NCBI GenBank assembly: GCA_036501535.1
Contig: DASYAE010000282.1
Coordinates: 1 to 18,041 of the forward strand
Length of the DNA stretch: 18,041 nt
DNA from: DASYAE01 sp036501535
GTDB lineage: Bacteria; Actinomycetota; Actinomycetes; Streptomycetales; Catenulisporaceae
Direction: 5' to 3'
Numbering within the stretch: the stretch's first letter is position 1; the number at the start of each line of letters is the position of its first letter. The notes under the pieces are model-generated. The model saw nothing but the letters and a program-made list of their open reading frames with translations. It had not been told where the DNA came from and ran no database searches. Positions 7,401 through 14,178 of this stretch are shown here, in pieces. The position numbers were made by a program, and so were the translations under genes.

Positions 7401-8359
7401 CACTGCTCGGCATAAGCGTCCAACGCGCGGCGCTTCAGCTCGGTCATCTCGGTGCTGCCGCTGTGCCCCGTGTCCGTGAGGACGATCAGCTCCGGGTCGG
7501 TCCACACGCGGGTCAGCTCCCACGCGGTGTCCAGCGGCGAGCCGATGTCGAGCCGGCCGTGGATCAGCGTGCCGGGGATGCCGGCCAGCCGCCCGGCGTT
7601 CTCCAGCAGCACGCCCTCCTCCAGCCACGCGGCGTGCGAGAAGTAGTGCGCGCAGATGCGGGCGCGGGAGAGCATCTCGACGAACGACCGGTCGCTGAAC
7701 GAGCCCGGATACCCCTTCGGCTCCAGCGAGATCGTCGCGTCCTCCCAGGTGTGCCAGGCGCGCGCGGCCCGCCCGCGCACCTCCGGGTCAGGGTTCTCCA
7801 TCAGCCGCGCGTAGGCCGCGGTGAGGTCGCCGTCCCGCTCGGCCTCCGGCGCGCCGTCGCGGAACTCGGCCCACTGCTCGGGGAAGAAGCGGCGCAGGCC
7901 GTGGTACAGCCAGTCGATCTCCCAGCGCCGTGTCGTGGTCACTGCGCAGATGACGATCTCGGAGACGCGCTCCGGGTACCGCTCGGCGTAGGCAAGCCCC
8001 AGCGTCGAGCCCCACGACGCGCCGTTGAGCAGCCAGCGCTCGATGCCGAGGTGCTCGCGCAGCAGCTCCATGTCGGCGAGCAGGTGCTCGGTGGTGTTGA
8101 CCGACATGTCGGTGGCCGGGTCGCTCGCGTGCGGCCGACTGCGCCCGCAGCCGCGCTGGTCGAACACGACCACCCGGTACCGCTCCGGGTCGAAGGCGCG
8201 CCGGTGGCCGGGCGTGCAGCCCGAGCCCGGCCCGCCGTGGACCACCACCGCGGGCTTGCCGTCCGGCGCGCCGCAGACCTCCCAGTAGATCGAGTTTCCG
8301 TCGCCCACATCGAGCATCCCGTGCTCGTAGGGCTCGATCGGCGGATACAGCCCGGCCAT
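7400..8359 (-). CDS. pip: Proline iminopeptidase (alpha/beta hydrolase, S33 family)
   Basis: Removes N-terminal proline from peptides in the cytoplasm. The 319-residue length is normal for the family. The oxyanion-hole motif HGGPGSG (41-47), DQRGCGRS (about 67-74), the nucleophile elbow GASWGS (Ser115), Asp271 in GRLDIGSP and His299 in DTGHS make a complete Ser-Asp-His triad with the expected spacing. ATG 8359 is preceded by GGAGGG (minus strand, 8375-8370) ten bases upstream. The open frame upstream to 8665 crosses the divergent MarR gene and is ignored. It is transcribed with the methyltransferase and divergent from a MarR regulator 57 bases away. A palindrome in that gap suggests repression of both directions by the regulator. 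The substrate range may be wider than proline peptides. Confidence 0.93.
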   Translation of the reverse strand: MAGLYPPIEPYEHGMLDVGDGNSIYWEVCGAPDGKPAVVVHGGPGSGCTPGHRRAFDPERYRVVVFDQRGCGRSRPHASDPATDMSVNTTEHLLADMELLREHLGIERWLLNGASWGSTLGLAYAERYPERVSEIVICAVTTTRRWEIDWLYHGLRRFFPEQWAEFRDGAPEAERDGDLTAAYARLMENPDPEVRGRAARAWHTWEDATISLEPKGYPGSFSDRSFVEMLSRARICAHYFSHAAWLEEGVLLENAGRLAGIPGTLIHGRLDIGSPLDTAWELTRVWTDPELIVLTDTGHSGSTEMTELKRRALDAYAEQ

Positions 8360-8399
8360 CGTGTCGGCTCCCTCCAGCCAAAGACAGGCGCTGCAATAC

Positions 8400-8411
8400 A
8401 ACAGCGCTGTT
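8400..8411. promoter_or_regulatory. Candidate MarR operator, perfect 12-bp palindrome
   Basis: AACAGCGCTGTT is a perfect palindrome in the 57-base gap between pip and the second MarR gene. It lies immediately before a TACAAT -10 box (8411-8416), overlapping it by one base, so a bound dimer would cover the promoter spacer. CAATA occurs as a direct repeat on either side (8394-8398 and 8413-8417). The regulatory role is inferred from position. Confidence 0.5.
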
Positions 8412-8416
8412 ACAAT
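8411..8416 (+). promoter_or_regulatory. -10 box of the second MarR gene
   Basis: TACAAT matches the bacterial -10 consensus at five of six bases. A transcript would begin near 8423, which is an in-frame GTG six bases after the in-frame ATG 8417. A leaderless message starting at GTG is therefore plausible. No convincing -35 box is visible; the palindrome occupies much of the spacer. Confidence 0.5.
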
Positions 8417-8995
8417 ATGCTCGTGGAGCCCTCCGACGCGAACGCTTATCCCGCACGCCCGCCGAGCGTTGCGTTCCACGGTCCGGAAGTGCTCGGCACC
8501 CGCCTGCGCCACCTGCTCGAGCTGCTGGACGGCGACGTGGCCGCGGTCTACACGGATCTCGGCATCGAGGGATTCCGCCCCCGCTACGCGCCGATCGTGC
8601 TGGCGCTCACGCGGGCCGGTCCGAGTTCCATCCTCGCTCTGGCGCGGGCCACCGGCGTCACCCATTCGGCGGCGAGCCAGACGGTCAACCAGATGGCCAA
8701 GGACGGCCTCGTCGTCCTCGCGCCGGGATCGGCGGACGCCCGGCAGCGCATCGTCCGGCTGACGCCCCGGGCCCGCCGCCTGCTCCCGCTGCTGGAAGCC
8801 GAGTGGGAGGCGACCACGGCCGCGGCCGCCGCTTTCGACGCAGAGCTCTCCTATCCGTTGAGCCGGCTCGTCGACGAGGCGATCGGCTTGCTGCGCGAGC
8901 GTCCCATGCGCAGCCGCATCGCGCTGGCCGCCCCGGATCTGCTGACCACAGACCGCTCATCGCCTCGTACAGGCGAGATGGACCGGAACGTATAG
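8417..8995 (+). CDS. MarR-family transcriptional regulator (second)
   Basis: A 192-residue winged-helix regulator. The recognition region ILALARATGVTHSAASQTVN (about residues 72-91) is followed by MAKDGLVVLAPGSADARQRIVRLT, the wing with its Asp-Ala-Arg turn, as in MarR proteins. The C-terminal part is helical and would complete the dimer domain. The N-terminus is a little longer than usual. ATG 8417 directly follows a -10 box, so the real start may be GTG 8423. It is divergent from pip and the coupled methyltransferase, which are the natural candidates for its regulon. The 35 bases after its stop lead to a lipoprotein gene on the same strand. Ligand unknown. Confidence 0.85.
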   Translation: MLVEPSDANAYPARPPSVAFHGPEVLGTRLRHLLELLDGDVAAVYTDLGIEGFRPRYAPIVLALTRAGPSSILALARATGVTHSAASQTVNQMAKDGLVVLAPGSADARQRIVRLTPRARRLLPLLEAEWEATTAAAAAFDAELSYPLSRLVDEAIGLLRERPMRSRIALAAPDLLTTDRSSPRTGEMDRNV

Positions 8996-9030
8996 GCGCG
9001 AAAGGCCGCGTGCGAGTACCGTCTGGCGCC

Positions 9031-9903
9031 ATGGGAGCAGGCAGGCCGGTCCAGGCCGACAGATCGGTCCACACCGGCGGATCGGTTGCGGTGCGCCGGG
9101 CCGGAAGCCGGTCCGCACGACGTCCGGCCGCACTCGGCGCCGTCGGCGTCGCCGGGCTGGTCGCGGTGTCCTGCCTGCTGGCCGGCTGCTCGGGCGGGAC
9201 CGCTCCGGCCGCCGACTCGACGCCGCACGCCTCGCCCACGGCGCCGAAGACCTACACGGCGGCCGAGGGCCCGACCGAGGCCGCCAGCCAGCTGCCCGCG
9301 TCCTGCAACCAGATCGTGTCCGAGAACACGCTGTCGACGGCGTTCGGGACGACCCTCAGCACCGACGACAGCTACGGCAGCTACGCGCCGCTGCCCAGCA
9401 TCGGCCGCACCGGCCGGGTCACCTGCGGCTTCGGGATCGGGATCGACCAGAACGGCAACCAGACCGCGGCCGCGGTGACCGTCTCCGTCGCAACCTACGA
9501 CACGGAGGCCGACGCGGTCGCCCGGGCGCAGGACACCGTCGGCTCGGACCTGGCCGCCGGCGCCACCAGCTCGCAGGTCCTCGTCTCCGGGCATCCGGCC
9601 ACGATCGTGGTCGAGGCGGACGGCCAGGCCACCGCCTCGGCCACGCCCGCGCCGATCAGCTCGAGCACCTTCATCCCGCTGCCCGGTACGTCGGCGTCGG
9701 CCGCGGCCGGCCCGTCCGCGTCGAGCGGCAGCGCGGAGACGGAGCTGGTGATGGCGGACGGGAACCGGACCTTCGTGGTGGAGATCCCGTTCACGCAGGT
9801 CTCGGGCAGCGCCGCGGTCACCATCATCGAGCAGTTGACCGCCGCGATCTATAGCAACACCCTGCCGGGCGCGGGCTCCGCGAGCGCTTCGGCCGCCGGC
9901 TGA
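9031..9903 (+). CDS. Secreted lipoprotein of unknown function
   Basis: A 290-residue lipoprotein. A long basic N-terminus (to about residue 31) precedes a hydrophobic segment and the lipobox LAGC (50-53), so Cys53 should be lipidated and the mature protein anchored outside the membrane. A Thr/Pro/Ala-rich linker follows. The folded region has a pair of cysteines (in ASCNQI and VTCGFG) and the AFG motif seen in some actinobacterial DUF3558-like lipoproteins; that resemblance is only suggestive. A second low-complexity Ser/Ala/Pro stretch lies around 205-235. ATG 9031 is chosen because TACCGT (9017-9022) just upstream could serve as a -10 box for a near-leaderless transcript, and because the frame above it runs into the MarR gene. 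Role unknown. Confidence 0.8.
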   Translation: MGAGRPVQADRSVHTGGSVAVRRAGSRSARRPAALGAVGVAGLVAVSCLLAGCSGGTAPAADSTPHASPTAPKTYTAAEGPTEAASQLPASCNQIVSENTLSTAFGTTLSTDDSYGSYAPLPSIGRTGRVTCGFGIGIDQNGNQTAAAVTVSVATYDTEADAVARAQDTVGSDLAAGATSSQVLVSGHPATIVVEADGQATASATPAPISSSTFIPLPGTSASAAAGPSASSGSAETELVMADGNRTFVVEIPFTQVSGSAAVTIIEQLTAAIYSNTLPGAGSASASAAG

Positions 9904-9936
9904 GCCGGGTCCGGCCGGGCGCCGGTCACCGCGAGG

Positions 9937-10485
9937 TCACCACGACGCGGGACGCAGCGGACCGGCCGGCGCCACCACGGCCAGCGCGTCGCGCAGCTGG
10001 TCGAACCCAGCGGGGCCGAGCGCGGCGCACCAGCCGCGCATCGCCTCCGTGGCCGCGGCGTCGGCGGCGCGCGTGCACGCCCAGCCGCGCTCGGTGAGCG
10101 TGAGCAGGCGGGCCCGGGCGTCGCGGGGGTGCGGGCCGCGCACCACGTAGCCCTTGTCCTCGAGCTCGTCGACCAGCTGGCTGGCGGCCTGCTTGGTCAC
10201 GCCCAGGTGCTCGGCGAGCTCCCCCGCCGTGGCGCCGGCGGCCAGCCGGCTGAAGGCGAAGCCGTGCACCGGGCGCAGGTCGTCGAAGCCGGCTGCGGCC
10301 ACCCGGCTGTGGATCGCGTCGACCAGGCCCGCCGCCGCGGCGAGGACCAGCGTGGCCGTGCCCAACGCCGCGGTGTCCACGGTGTTCACGATGTCCGCAG
10401 CGTCCGGCGGGGCGGCCGCACCGGGAGCGTGCGCCGCTGCGCGCGTCGCCGCCGTGGTCCGGGCCTGTCTCGTCCTTCGCGCCAT
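9937..10485 (-). CDS. MarR-family transcriptional regulator (third)
   Basis: A 182-residue regulator with a clear MarR winged helix: TAGELAEHLGVTKQAASQLV (about residues 84-103), then DELEDKGYVVRGPHPRDARARLLTLTERG with the typical Asp-Ala-Arg wing turn. The first 30 residues are Ala-rich and probably disordered. ATG 10485 is the only reasonable start; no strong ribosome binding site is seen. It is divergent from a small cupin gene. The 86-base gap carries two 16-bp palindromes that are almost certainly its operators. It would repress itself and the cupin until a ligand binds. The gene ends 33 bases from the convergent lipoprotein gene. Confidence 0.9.
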   Translation of the reverse strand: MARRTRQARTTAATRAAAHAPGAAAPPDAADIVNTVDTAALGTATLVLAAAAGLVDAIHSRVAAAGFDDLRPVHGFAFSRLAAGATAGELAEHLGVTKQAASQLVDELEDKGYVVRGPHPRDARARLLTLTERGWACTRAADAAATEAMRGWCAALGPAGFDQLRDALAVVAPAGPLRPASW

Positions 10486-10509
10486 CGGCCCATCGTCGCA
10501 CGGCGGCCC

Positions 10510-10525
10510 TTGACATATAAGTCAA
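10510..10525. promoter_or_regulatory. MarR operator site 1
   Basis: TTGACATATAAGTCAA: 5-bp arms TTGAC and GTCAA around a 6-base AT-rich centre. This is the size and form of known MarR operators. It is nearest the MarR start and contains a TTGACA box reading toward the cupin. Confidence 0.75.
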
Positions 10526-10530
10526 GCTGC

Positions 10531-10546
10531 TTGACCATATAGTCAA
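10531..10546. promoter_or_regulatory. MarR operator site 2
   Basis: TTGACCATATAGTCAA has the same arms as site 1 and begins exactly 21 bases later, about two DNA turns, so two dimers would sit on the same face. It includes a TATAGT sequence (10538-10543) that could be a -10 box for the cupin gene. Confidence 0.75.
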
Positions 10547-10551
10547 TCCAC

Positions 10552-10556
10552 TTGAC
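10552..10556 (+). promoter_or_regulatory. Third TTGAC half-site
   Basis: A further TTGAC begins exactly 21 bases after site 2, but its mirror arm is missing; the matching position is occupied by the ribosome binding site AAGGAG (10560-10565) of the cupin gene. It may be a weak or decayed third operator. Confidence 0.45.
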
Positions 10557-10571
10557 CATAAGGAGTCCGCG

Positions 10572-10946
10572 ATGCCCGTCGTCACCCGGGAGAAGAGCAC
10601 CGTCCACACCATGCACGGCGCGCGCTTCACCGCCTACGCCAGCGCCTCGACCGGCGCGGAGCAGCTGCGCCTGTGGCAGGTCGAGGTGCCGGCCGACACC
10701 ATCGGCGCCGAGCACCGGATCCACGGCGAGGAGGTGTTCGCCGTGATCGCCGGGACGATGCACCTGACCGTGGACGGCGAGTCCGCCGAGCTGCGGCCCG
10801 GAGACGTCGGCATCGCCCCGGCGGGCACCGTGATCCGGGCCGACAACACCGGCGCCGAGACGCTGTCCGTCTGGGTCGCGGCGGCCGCCGGATTCACCGC
10901 GCAGCTCGCGGACGGCACCGTCGTCACACCGCCGTGGGCCGCCTGA
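10572..10946 (+). CDS. Small cupin-domain protein
   Basis: A 124-residue single-domain cupin beta-barrel. The two conserved motifs are present: motif 1 around EHRIHGEEVFAVIAG (His and Glu as possible metal ligands, about residues 47-61) and motif 2 around LRPGDVGIAPAGTVI (about 74-88), though the usual motif 2 histidine is replaced here (GTVIRA), so metal binding may be weaker or absent. Start ATG 10572 has AAGGAG six bases upstream. It is divergent from a MarR gene across a phased operator array, so it is probably induced by the ligand of that regulator. Such small cupins act as dioxygenases, isomerases or ligand-binding proteins; I cannot choose. Confidence 0.87.
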   Translation: MPVVTREKSTVHTMHGARFTAYASASTGAEQLRLWQVEVPADTIGAEHRIHGEEVFAVIAGTMHLTVDGESAELRPGDVGIAPAGTVIRADNTGAETLSVWVAAAAGFTAQLADGTVVTPPWAA

Positions 10947-10989
10947 CGAGCGATCAGCTGCGCCACACACTCCATCAGACCTATCCCGC

Positions 10990-11019
10990 GTGACAGGGCG
11001 AACAGGCTGTCGATAGCGT
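10990..11019 (+). promoter_or_regulatory. Promoter of the O-methyltransferase gene
   Basis: GTGACA (10990-10995, five of six to TTGACA), an 18-base spacer and TAGCGT (11014-11019, a TAnnnT box) form a typical vegetative actinomycete promoter. Transcription would begin near 11026, leaving a short leader with the GGGAGAGG ribosome binding site at 11050-11057. Confidence 0.55.
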
Positions 11020-11059
11020 TCCCCGGGAGATCACAGCATCGAGCGTGCAGGGAGAGGCC

Positions 11060-11728
11060 TTGAACCAGCAGCTGTGGGACAGCGTCGACGAGTACTTCGA
11101 AAGCGCCCTGATCCCGGCCGACCCGGTGCTGGCCGGCGCCGCCGAGCGGGCCCGGGCGGCCGGGCTGCCGCACATCGCCGTCTCGCCGGGCCAGGGCAGG
11201 CTGCTGCAGCTGCTGGCCCGGATCCGCGGCGCGCGCCGGATCCTGGAGGTCGGCACGCTCGGCGGCTACTCGGCCATCTGGATGGCCCGCGCGCTGCCGG
11301 CCGACGGCAGCCTGATCAGCCTCGAGGTCGAGCCGAAGCACGCCGAGGTGGCCCGCGCCAACCTCGCCGAGGCGGGCCTGGCCGACCGGGTCGAGGTGCG
11401 CCTCGGACCGGCCGCGGAGAGCCTGGCCGCTCTGGTCGCCGAGCAGTCCGAGCCGTTCGACTTCGTGTTCATCGACGCCGACAAGCCGTCGAACCCCGTG
11501 TACCTGGAGTTCGCGCTGCACCTCACCCGCCCGGGCAGCGTCATCGTGATCGACAACGTGGTGCGGCAGGGCGCGGTCGCGGAGCCGGGCAGCCAGGACG
11601 CATCGGTCCGCGGCGTGCAGCGCGCCGTCGAGATGATCGCCGCCGAGCCGCGCCTTTCCGCCACCGCGCAGCAGACCGTCGGGGAGAAGGGATACGACGG
11701 CTTCATCCTGGCCGTCGTGGGTGACTGA
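11060..11728 (+). CDS. SAM-dependent O-methyltransferase (catechol O-methyltransferase type)
   Basis: A 222-residue enzyme of the Methyltransf_3 family, which methylates hydroxyls of catechols, caffeoyl compounds or related small molecules with a divalent metal. Motif I is ILEVGTLGGYSAIWMA (61-76). SLEVEPKHAEVA binds the SAM ribose. Asp139 and Asp141 in FIDADKPSN and the IDNV pair (165-166) match the metal and catalytic residues. TTG 11060 is the preferred start because GGGAGAGG sits just before it; an in-frame GTG at 11045 would place that site inside the gene. It has its own promoter, separate from the cupin gene. Real substrate unknown; the family is common in both primary and secondary metabolism. 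Confidence 0.9.
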   Translation: MNQQLWDSVDEYFESALIPADPVLAGAAERARAAGLPHIAVSPGQGRLLQLLARIRGARRILEVGTLGGYSAIWMARALPADGSLISLEVEPKHAEVARANLAEAGLADRVEVRLGPAAESLAALVAEQSEPFDFVFIDADKPSNPVYLEFALHLTRPGSVIVIDNVVRQGAVAEPGSQDASVRGVQRAVEMIAAEPRLSATAQQTVGEKGYDGFILAVVGD

Positions 11729-11735
11729 CGCGGGC

Positions 11736-12533
11736 TCAGCCGCCCTCGGCCTCAAGTCCTGATCCGGGCCCGGGCTCCGACTCCGGGCCCGGCTCCAGCA
11801 CCCTGATCCGCACGGACCGGGCCTGCTGCCAGGCGGACTCGAGGTCTGCGGCGCGCGGGTCGCCGTTGACGGTCAGCGCCGGGGCGTGCGGCGAGGCCTT
11901 CGCCCAGACCGGCGCGAGCCGGGGCTCGGCGCGCAGCGCCTTGAGCGCGTCCGCGTCGCCGCCCGCGGCGACCTCGTCCAGGTCCGCCGCCCTCGGCAGC
12001 AGGATCAGGGCGACCGCGCCGGCCGCGGCCTCGAAGGCGACCCGCGCCTGGCCCTCGCGCCGCCGGGCGAAGCGCTGCTGCGACCAGCCGCCGGCCTTCG
12101 TCTTGCCCTGCACGTGCCGGGAGCCCACCTTGCGGCCGGTCAGCCGCCCGCCCTCGACCAAGCCGACGGCGAAGCCGCCGCGCCGGGCGAGCACGATCCC
12201 CACGGTGCGCGGCACGTCCGCGTATTCGGCCAGCGCGGCGACGAGGTCCGCGTCCGGCGAGTTCGCAGCTCCCTGTGACGCCGGCCGGCGCGGCGGCGGG
12301 GCGCCGAACGGAGCGAAGCACTCCGCGGACGCCCCGTCCGCCGCCGTCAGAACCACAGCCGCCGGCGCGCTTCGGGCATCGGCGTCGGAGGCGCCGGCCG
12401 AGATCGGGGCCGAAGCCGTATAAGCGCCGTGCCTCTGGGCGAAGCCGGCGCACCAGCGTTCCAGCCGCTCCGGGGCGACGCCCACCCAGATCCCGCCGCC
12501 GGCGGCCGGCCGCACCGAGCTCACGGCGATCAC
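11736..12533 (-). CDS. acVLRF1-family peptidyl-tRNA hydrolase (Vms1/eRF1-like rescue factor)
   Basis: A 265-residue protein of the actinobacterial Vms1-like release factor 1 group. The diagnostic loop is GKTKAGGWSQQRFARRREGQ (143-162): a glycine-glycine then glutamine arrangement corresponding to the catalytic GGQ-type loop of eRF1 and the Vms1/ANKZF1 proteins, flanked by the R-x-x-R-R basic stretch. The VGIVLARRGGFAVGLVEGG strands before it (about 111-129) fit the eRF1 domain-2 fold. Relatives release nascent chains from stalled large ribosomal subunits by cleaving peptidyl-tRNA. GTG 12533 is used; GTG 12524 is possible. The last 20 residues are a Gly/Pro/Glu repeat tail. It follows the YceI gene by 30 bases, probably one operon. 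Confidence 0.85.
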   Translation of the reverse strand: MIAVSSVRPAAGGGIWVGVAPERLERWCAGFAQRHGAYTASAPISAGASDADARSAPAAVVLTAADGASAECFAPFGAPPPRRPASQGAANSPDADLVAALAEYADVPRTVGIVLARRGGFAVGLVEGGRLTGRKVGSRHVQGKTKAGGWSQQRFARRREGQARVAFEAAAGAVALILLPRAADLDEVAAGGDADALKALRAEPRLAPVWAKASPHAPALTVNGDPRAADLESAWQQARSVRIRVLEPGPESEPGPGSGLEAEGG

Positions 12534-12563
12534 CGTAGCACCGGCGCGGGTCCGGCCCGCTCG

Positions 12564-13118
12564 TCAGTTCTTGTCGAGCACCGCCTCGATCTCCAGCGAG
12601 ATCTGGACCTTCTCCGAGACCACCACGCCGCCGCCCTCGATCGCGGCGTTCCAGTTCACGCCGTAGTCGCTGCGGCTCAGCGAGCCGGTGGCGCTCAGGC
12701 CGAGCCGGGTGCCGCCGTAGGCGTCCGGCCCGATGCCGCCGAACTCCACGGCCAGCTCGATCGGCTTGGTGACGCCGCGGATGGTGAGGTCGCCGACCGC
12801 GACGAAGCCGTCGCCGTCCGGCCGCAGCGAGGTGGTGTGGAACGTCATCTTCGGGTCGGCCTCGACGTGGAAGAAGTCCGCGGAACGCAGGTGCCCGTCC
12901 CGCTGCTCGTTGTGCGTGGTGATCGAGGCGAGGTCGATCACCGCGGTGCCGCTGGACTGCAGCGGGTCCTCCGCGGTGGTGATGGTGCCCTCGAACGAGG
13001 TGAACTGGCCCCGCACCTTGGAGACCATCATGTGCCGCACGGTGAACCCGATTTCACAGTGCGCCGGGTCCAGCGTCCAAGTACCTGCGATGTAGCCGGG
13101 AATGCCCGCACCGGACAT
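12564..13118 (-). CDS. YceI-family lipid-binding protein
   Basis: A 184-residue lipocalin-like beta-barrel. The N-terminal signature TWTLDPAHCEIGFTVRHMMV (13-32), the SFEGTI strand, the SADFFHVEADPKMTF stretch and the DLTIRGVTKPI strand are in normal YceI order. Family members bind polyisoprenoid or other amphiphilic lipids. There is no signal peptide, so it is cytoplasmic, as is usual for the actinobacterial forms. ATG 13118 has AAGGAG (minus strand, 13129-13124) five bases upstream, which rules against the longer open frame to 13265. It lies 133 bases after the hydrolase gene and 30 bases before the acVLRF1 gene. Confidence 0.93.
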   Translation of the reverse strand: MSGAGIPGYIAGTWTLDPAHCEIGFTVRHMMVSKVRGQFTSFEGTITTAEDPLQSSGTAVIDLASITTHNEQRDGHLRSADFFHVEADPKMTFHTTSLRPDGDGFVAVGDLTIRGVTKPIELAVEFGGIGPDAYGGTRLGLSATGSLSRSDYGVNWNAAIEGGGVVVSEKVQISLEIEAVLDKN

Positions 13119-13251
13119 GCCTGCTCCTTCCCTGATCGCGTGCCGCGCGCGGAAGCGGCGGCCCCGCGCAACGCTAGTTGTCCCGGGCCGCCTGCGCACC
13201 CTGGCACGCCGCCTCGAACGCCCGCCGGATCGCTCTTGCGACCAGCGCGGA

Positions 13252-14178
13252 TCAGGCCGCTGCACGATGGCCCCGGAAGAAGCCGAGCAGAAGATCGGAC
13301 AGGGGGTCGGGCACCTCGAGGTGGACCGCGTGGTCGGCGTCGGGCAGCAGCACGAACCTTGAGTCGGCGCAGTGCGCCGCCACCTCCTGGCACAGGTGCG
13401 GCGAGGTGAACCGGTCGTGCTCCCCGGTGCCGAGCAGGACCGGCACGCGCAGCGGCGGACCGGGCGGATAAAGGCCGCCGCCGAGCAGGCGCTGCGTGTT
13501 CGCGGCGAATATCGCCGCCGCGGCTCCGTCGGCGCGGTGGAAGATGCCGTGCAGGATCCGGCGCACCGCGTGGCCGCGCGCCACCTCGGCGCCCGGCGCG
13601 CGCGCGAGGACGAGGTCGGTGGCGGCCGCCGCGAACCGGTCGCGGCGCCCCGAGTGCAGCAGCGAGACCACCCGGCGCAGCTGCGCCCGCAGCGGCCGCG
13701 GCAGCCGGGCCGCGGCGCCGATCAGCGCGACGGACTCCACGTCGGCCGGATAGAGCCGGGCGTACCGAAACGCCACCGCGGCGCCGTATGAGCCCCCGAA
13801 CAGGTGAATGCGCCGGTGCCCGGTCGCGTCGAGCAGATAGCGCAGCGCGTGCGCGATGAAGGAGTAGCCGTACCGGGCCGGCAGCAGGTCGGCGCCGCCC
13901 CAGCCGGGCAGGTCGACGGTGATCAGCGTGGTCTGCTCGGCCAGCCGGGTCTCCACCCGCCCCCAGCCGTCCAGGCGCTGGAAGGCGCCGCCGACCAGGA
14001 CGATCGGGGCCAGCGCCGGATCCGGGTGCGGCAGGGTCCTGACGGAGCAGCGGAAGCCGCAGTACCGCAGGGACCTGAGCATCGGGGCGCCGGGCGGCGC
14101 AGGACCGCCGCGCGGACCGCCGACAGCGTGACCGGCACCGGCAGCGTGACCGGCACCGTGGGATCGCACGTTGAACAC
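13252..14178 (-). CDS. Alpha/beta hydrolase
   Basis: A 308-residue hydrolase, probably an esterase or lipase-like enzyme on a small substrate. The oxyanion region is LVGGAFQR (61-68), the nucleophile elbow FGGSYG gives Ser130, and Asp255 (GTGEHDRF) and His283 (DADHAVHL) complete the triad. A helical cap (about 155-230) separates strand 6 from the acid. GTG 14178 is supported by AAGGAG (minus strand, 14192-14187) eight bases upstream. ATG 14082 would give a 276-residue form without the first 32 residues, a Gly/His/Ala-rich leader built from a short DNA repeat. There is no signal peptide. First gene of a probable three-gene leftward group. Substrate not predictable. Confidence 0.88.
   Translation of the reverse strand: MFNVRSHGAGHAAGAGHAVGGPRGGPAPPGAPMLRSLRYCGFRCSVRTLPHPDPALAPIVLVGGAFQRLDGWGRVETRLAEQTTLITVDLPGWGGADLLPARYGYSFIAHALRYLLDATGHRRIHLFGGSYGAAVAFRYARLYPADVESVALIGAAARLPRPLRAQLRRVVSLLHSGRRDRFAAAATDLVLARAPGAEVARGHAVRRILHGIFHRADGAAAAIFAANTQRLLGGGLYPPGPPLRVPVLLGTGEHDRFTSPHLCQEVAAHCADSRFVLLPDADHAVHLEVPDPLSDLLLGFFRGHRAAA
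14124..14158. repeat. Direct repeat inside the hydrolase N-terminus
   Basis: CAGCGTGACCGGCACCG occurs at 14124-14140 and 14142-14158, an 18-base period that encodes a repeated Gly-Ala-Gly-His-Ala-type peptide near the start of the hydrolase. Probably a slippage duplication. Confidence 0.7.

Noticed and set aside
7401..7628. An N-terminal extension of the methyltransferase
   Set aside because: The extra 76 residues are antisense-type sequence inside the peptidase gene; the coupled TGATG start explains the arrangement better.
9911..9925. CCGGC / GCCGG stem between lipoprotein and third MarR gene
   Set aside because: Only 5 bp with no T-tract; too weak in this base composition to call a terminator.
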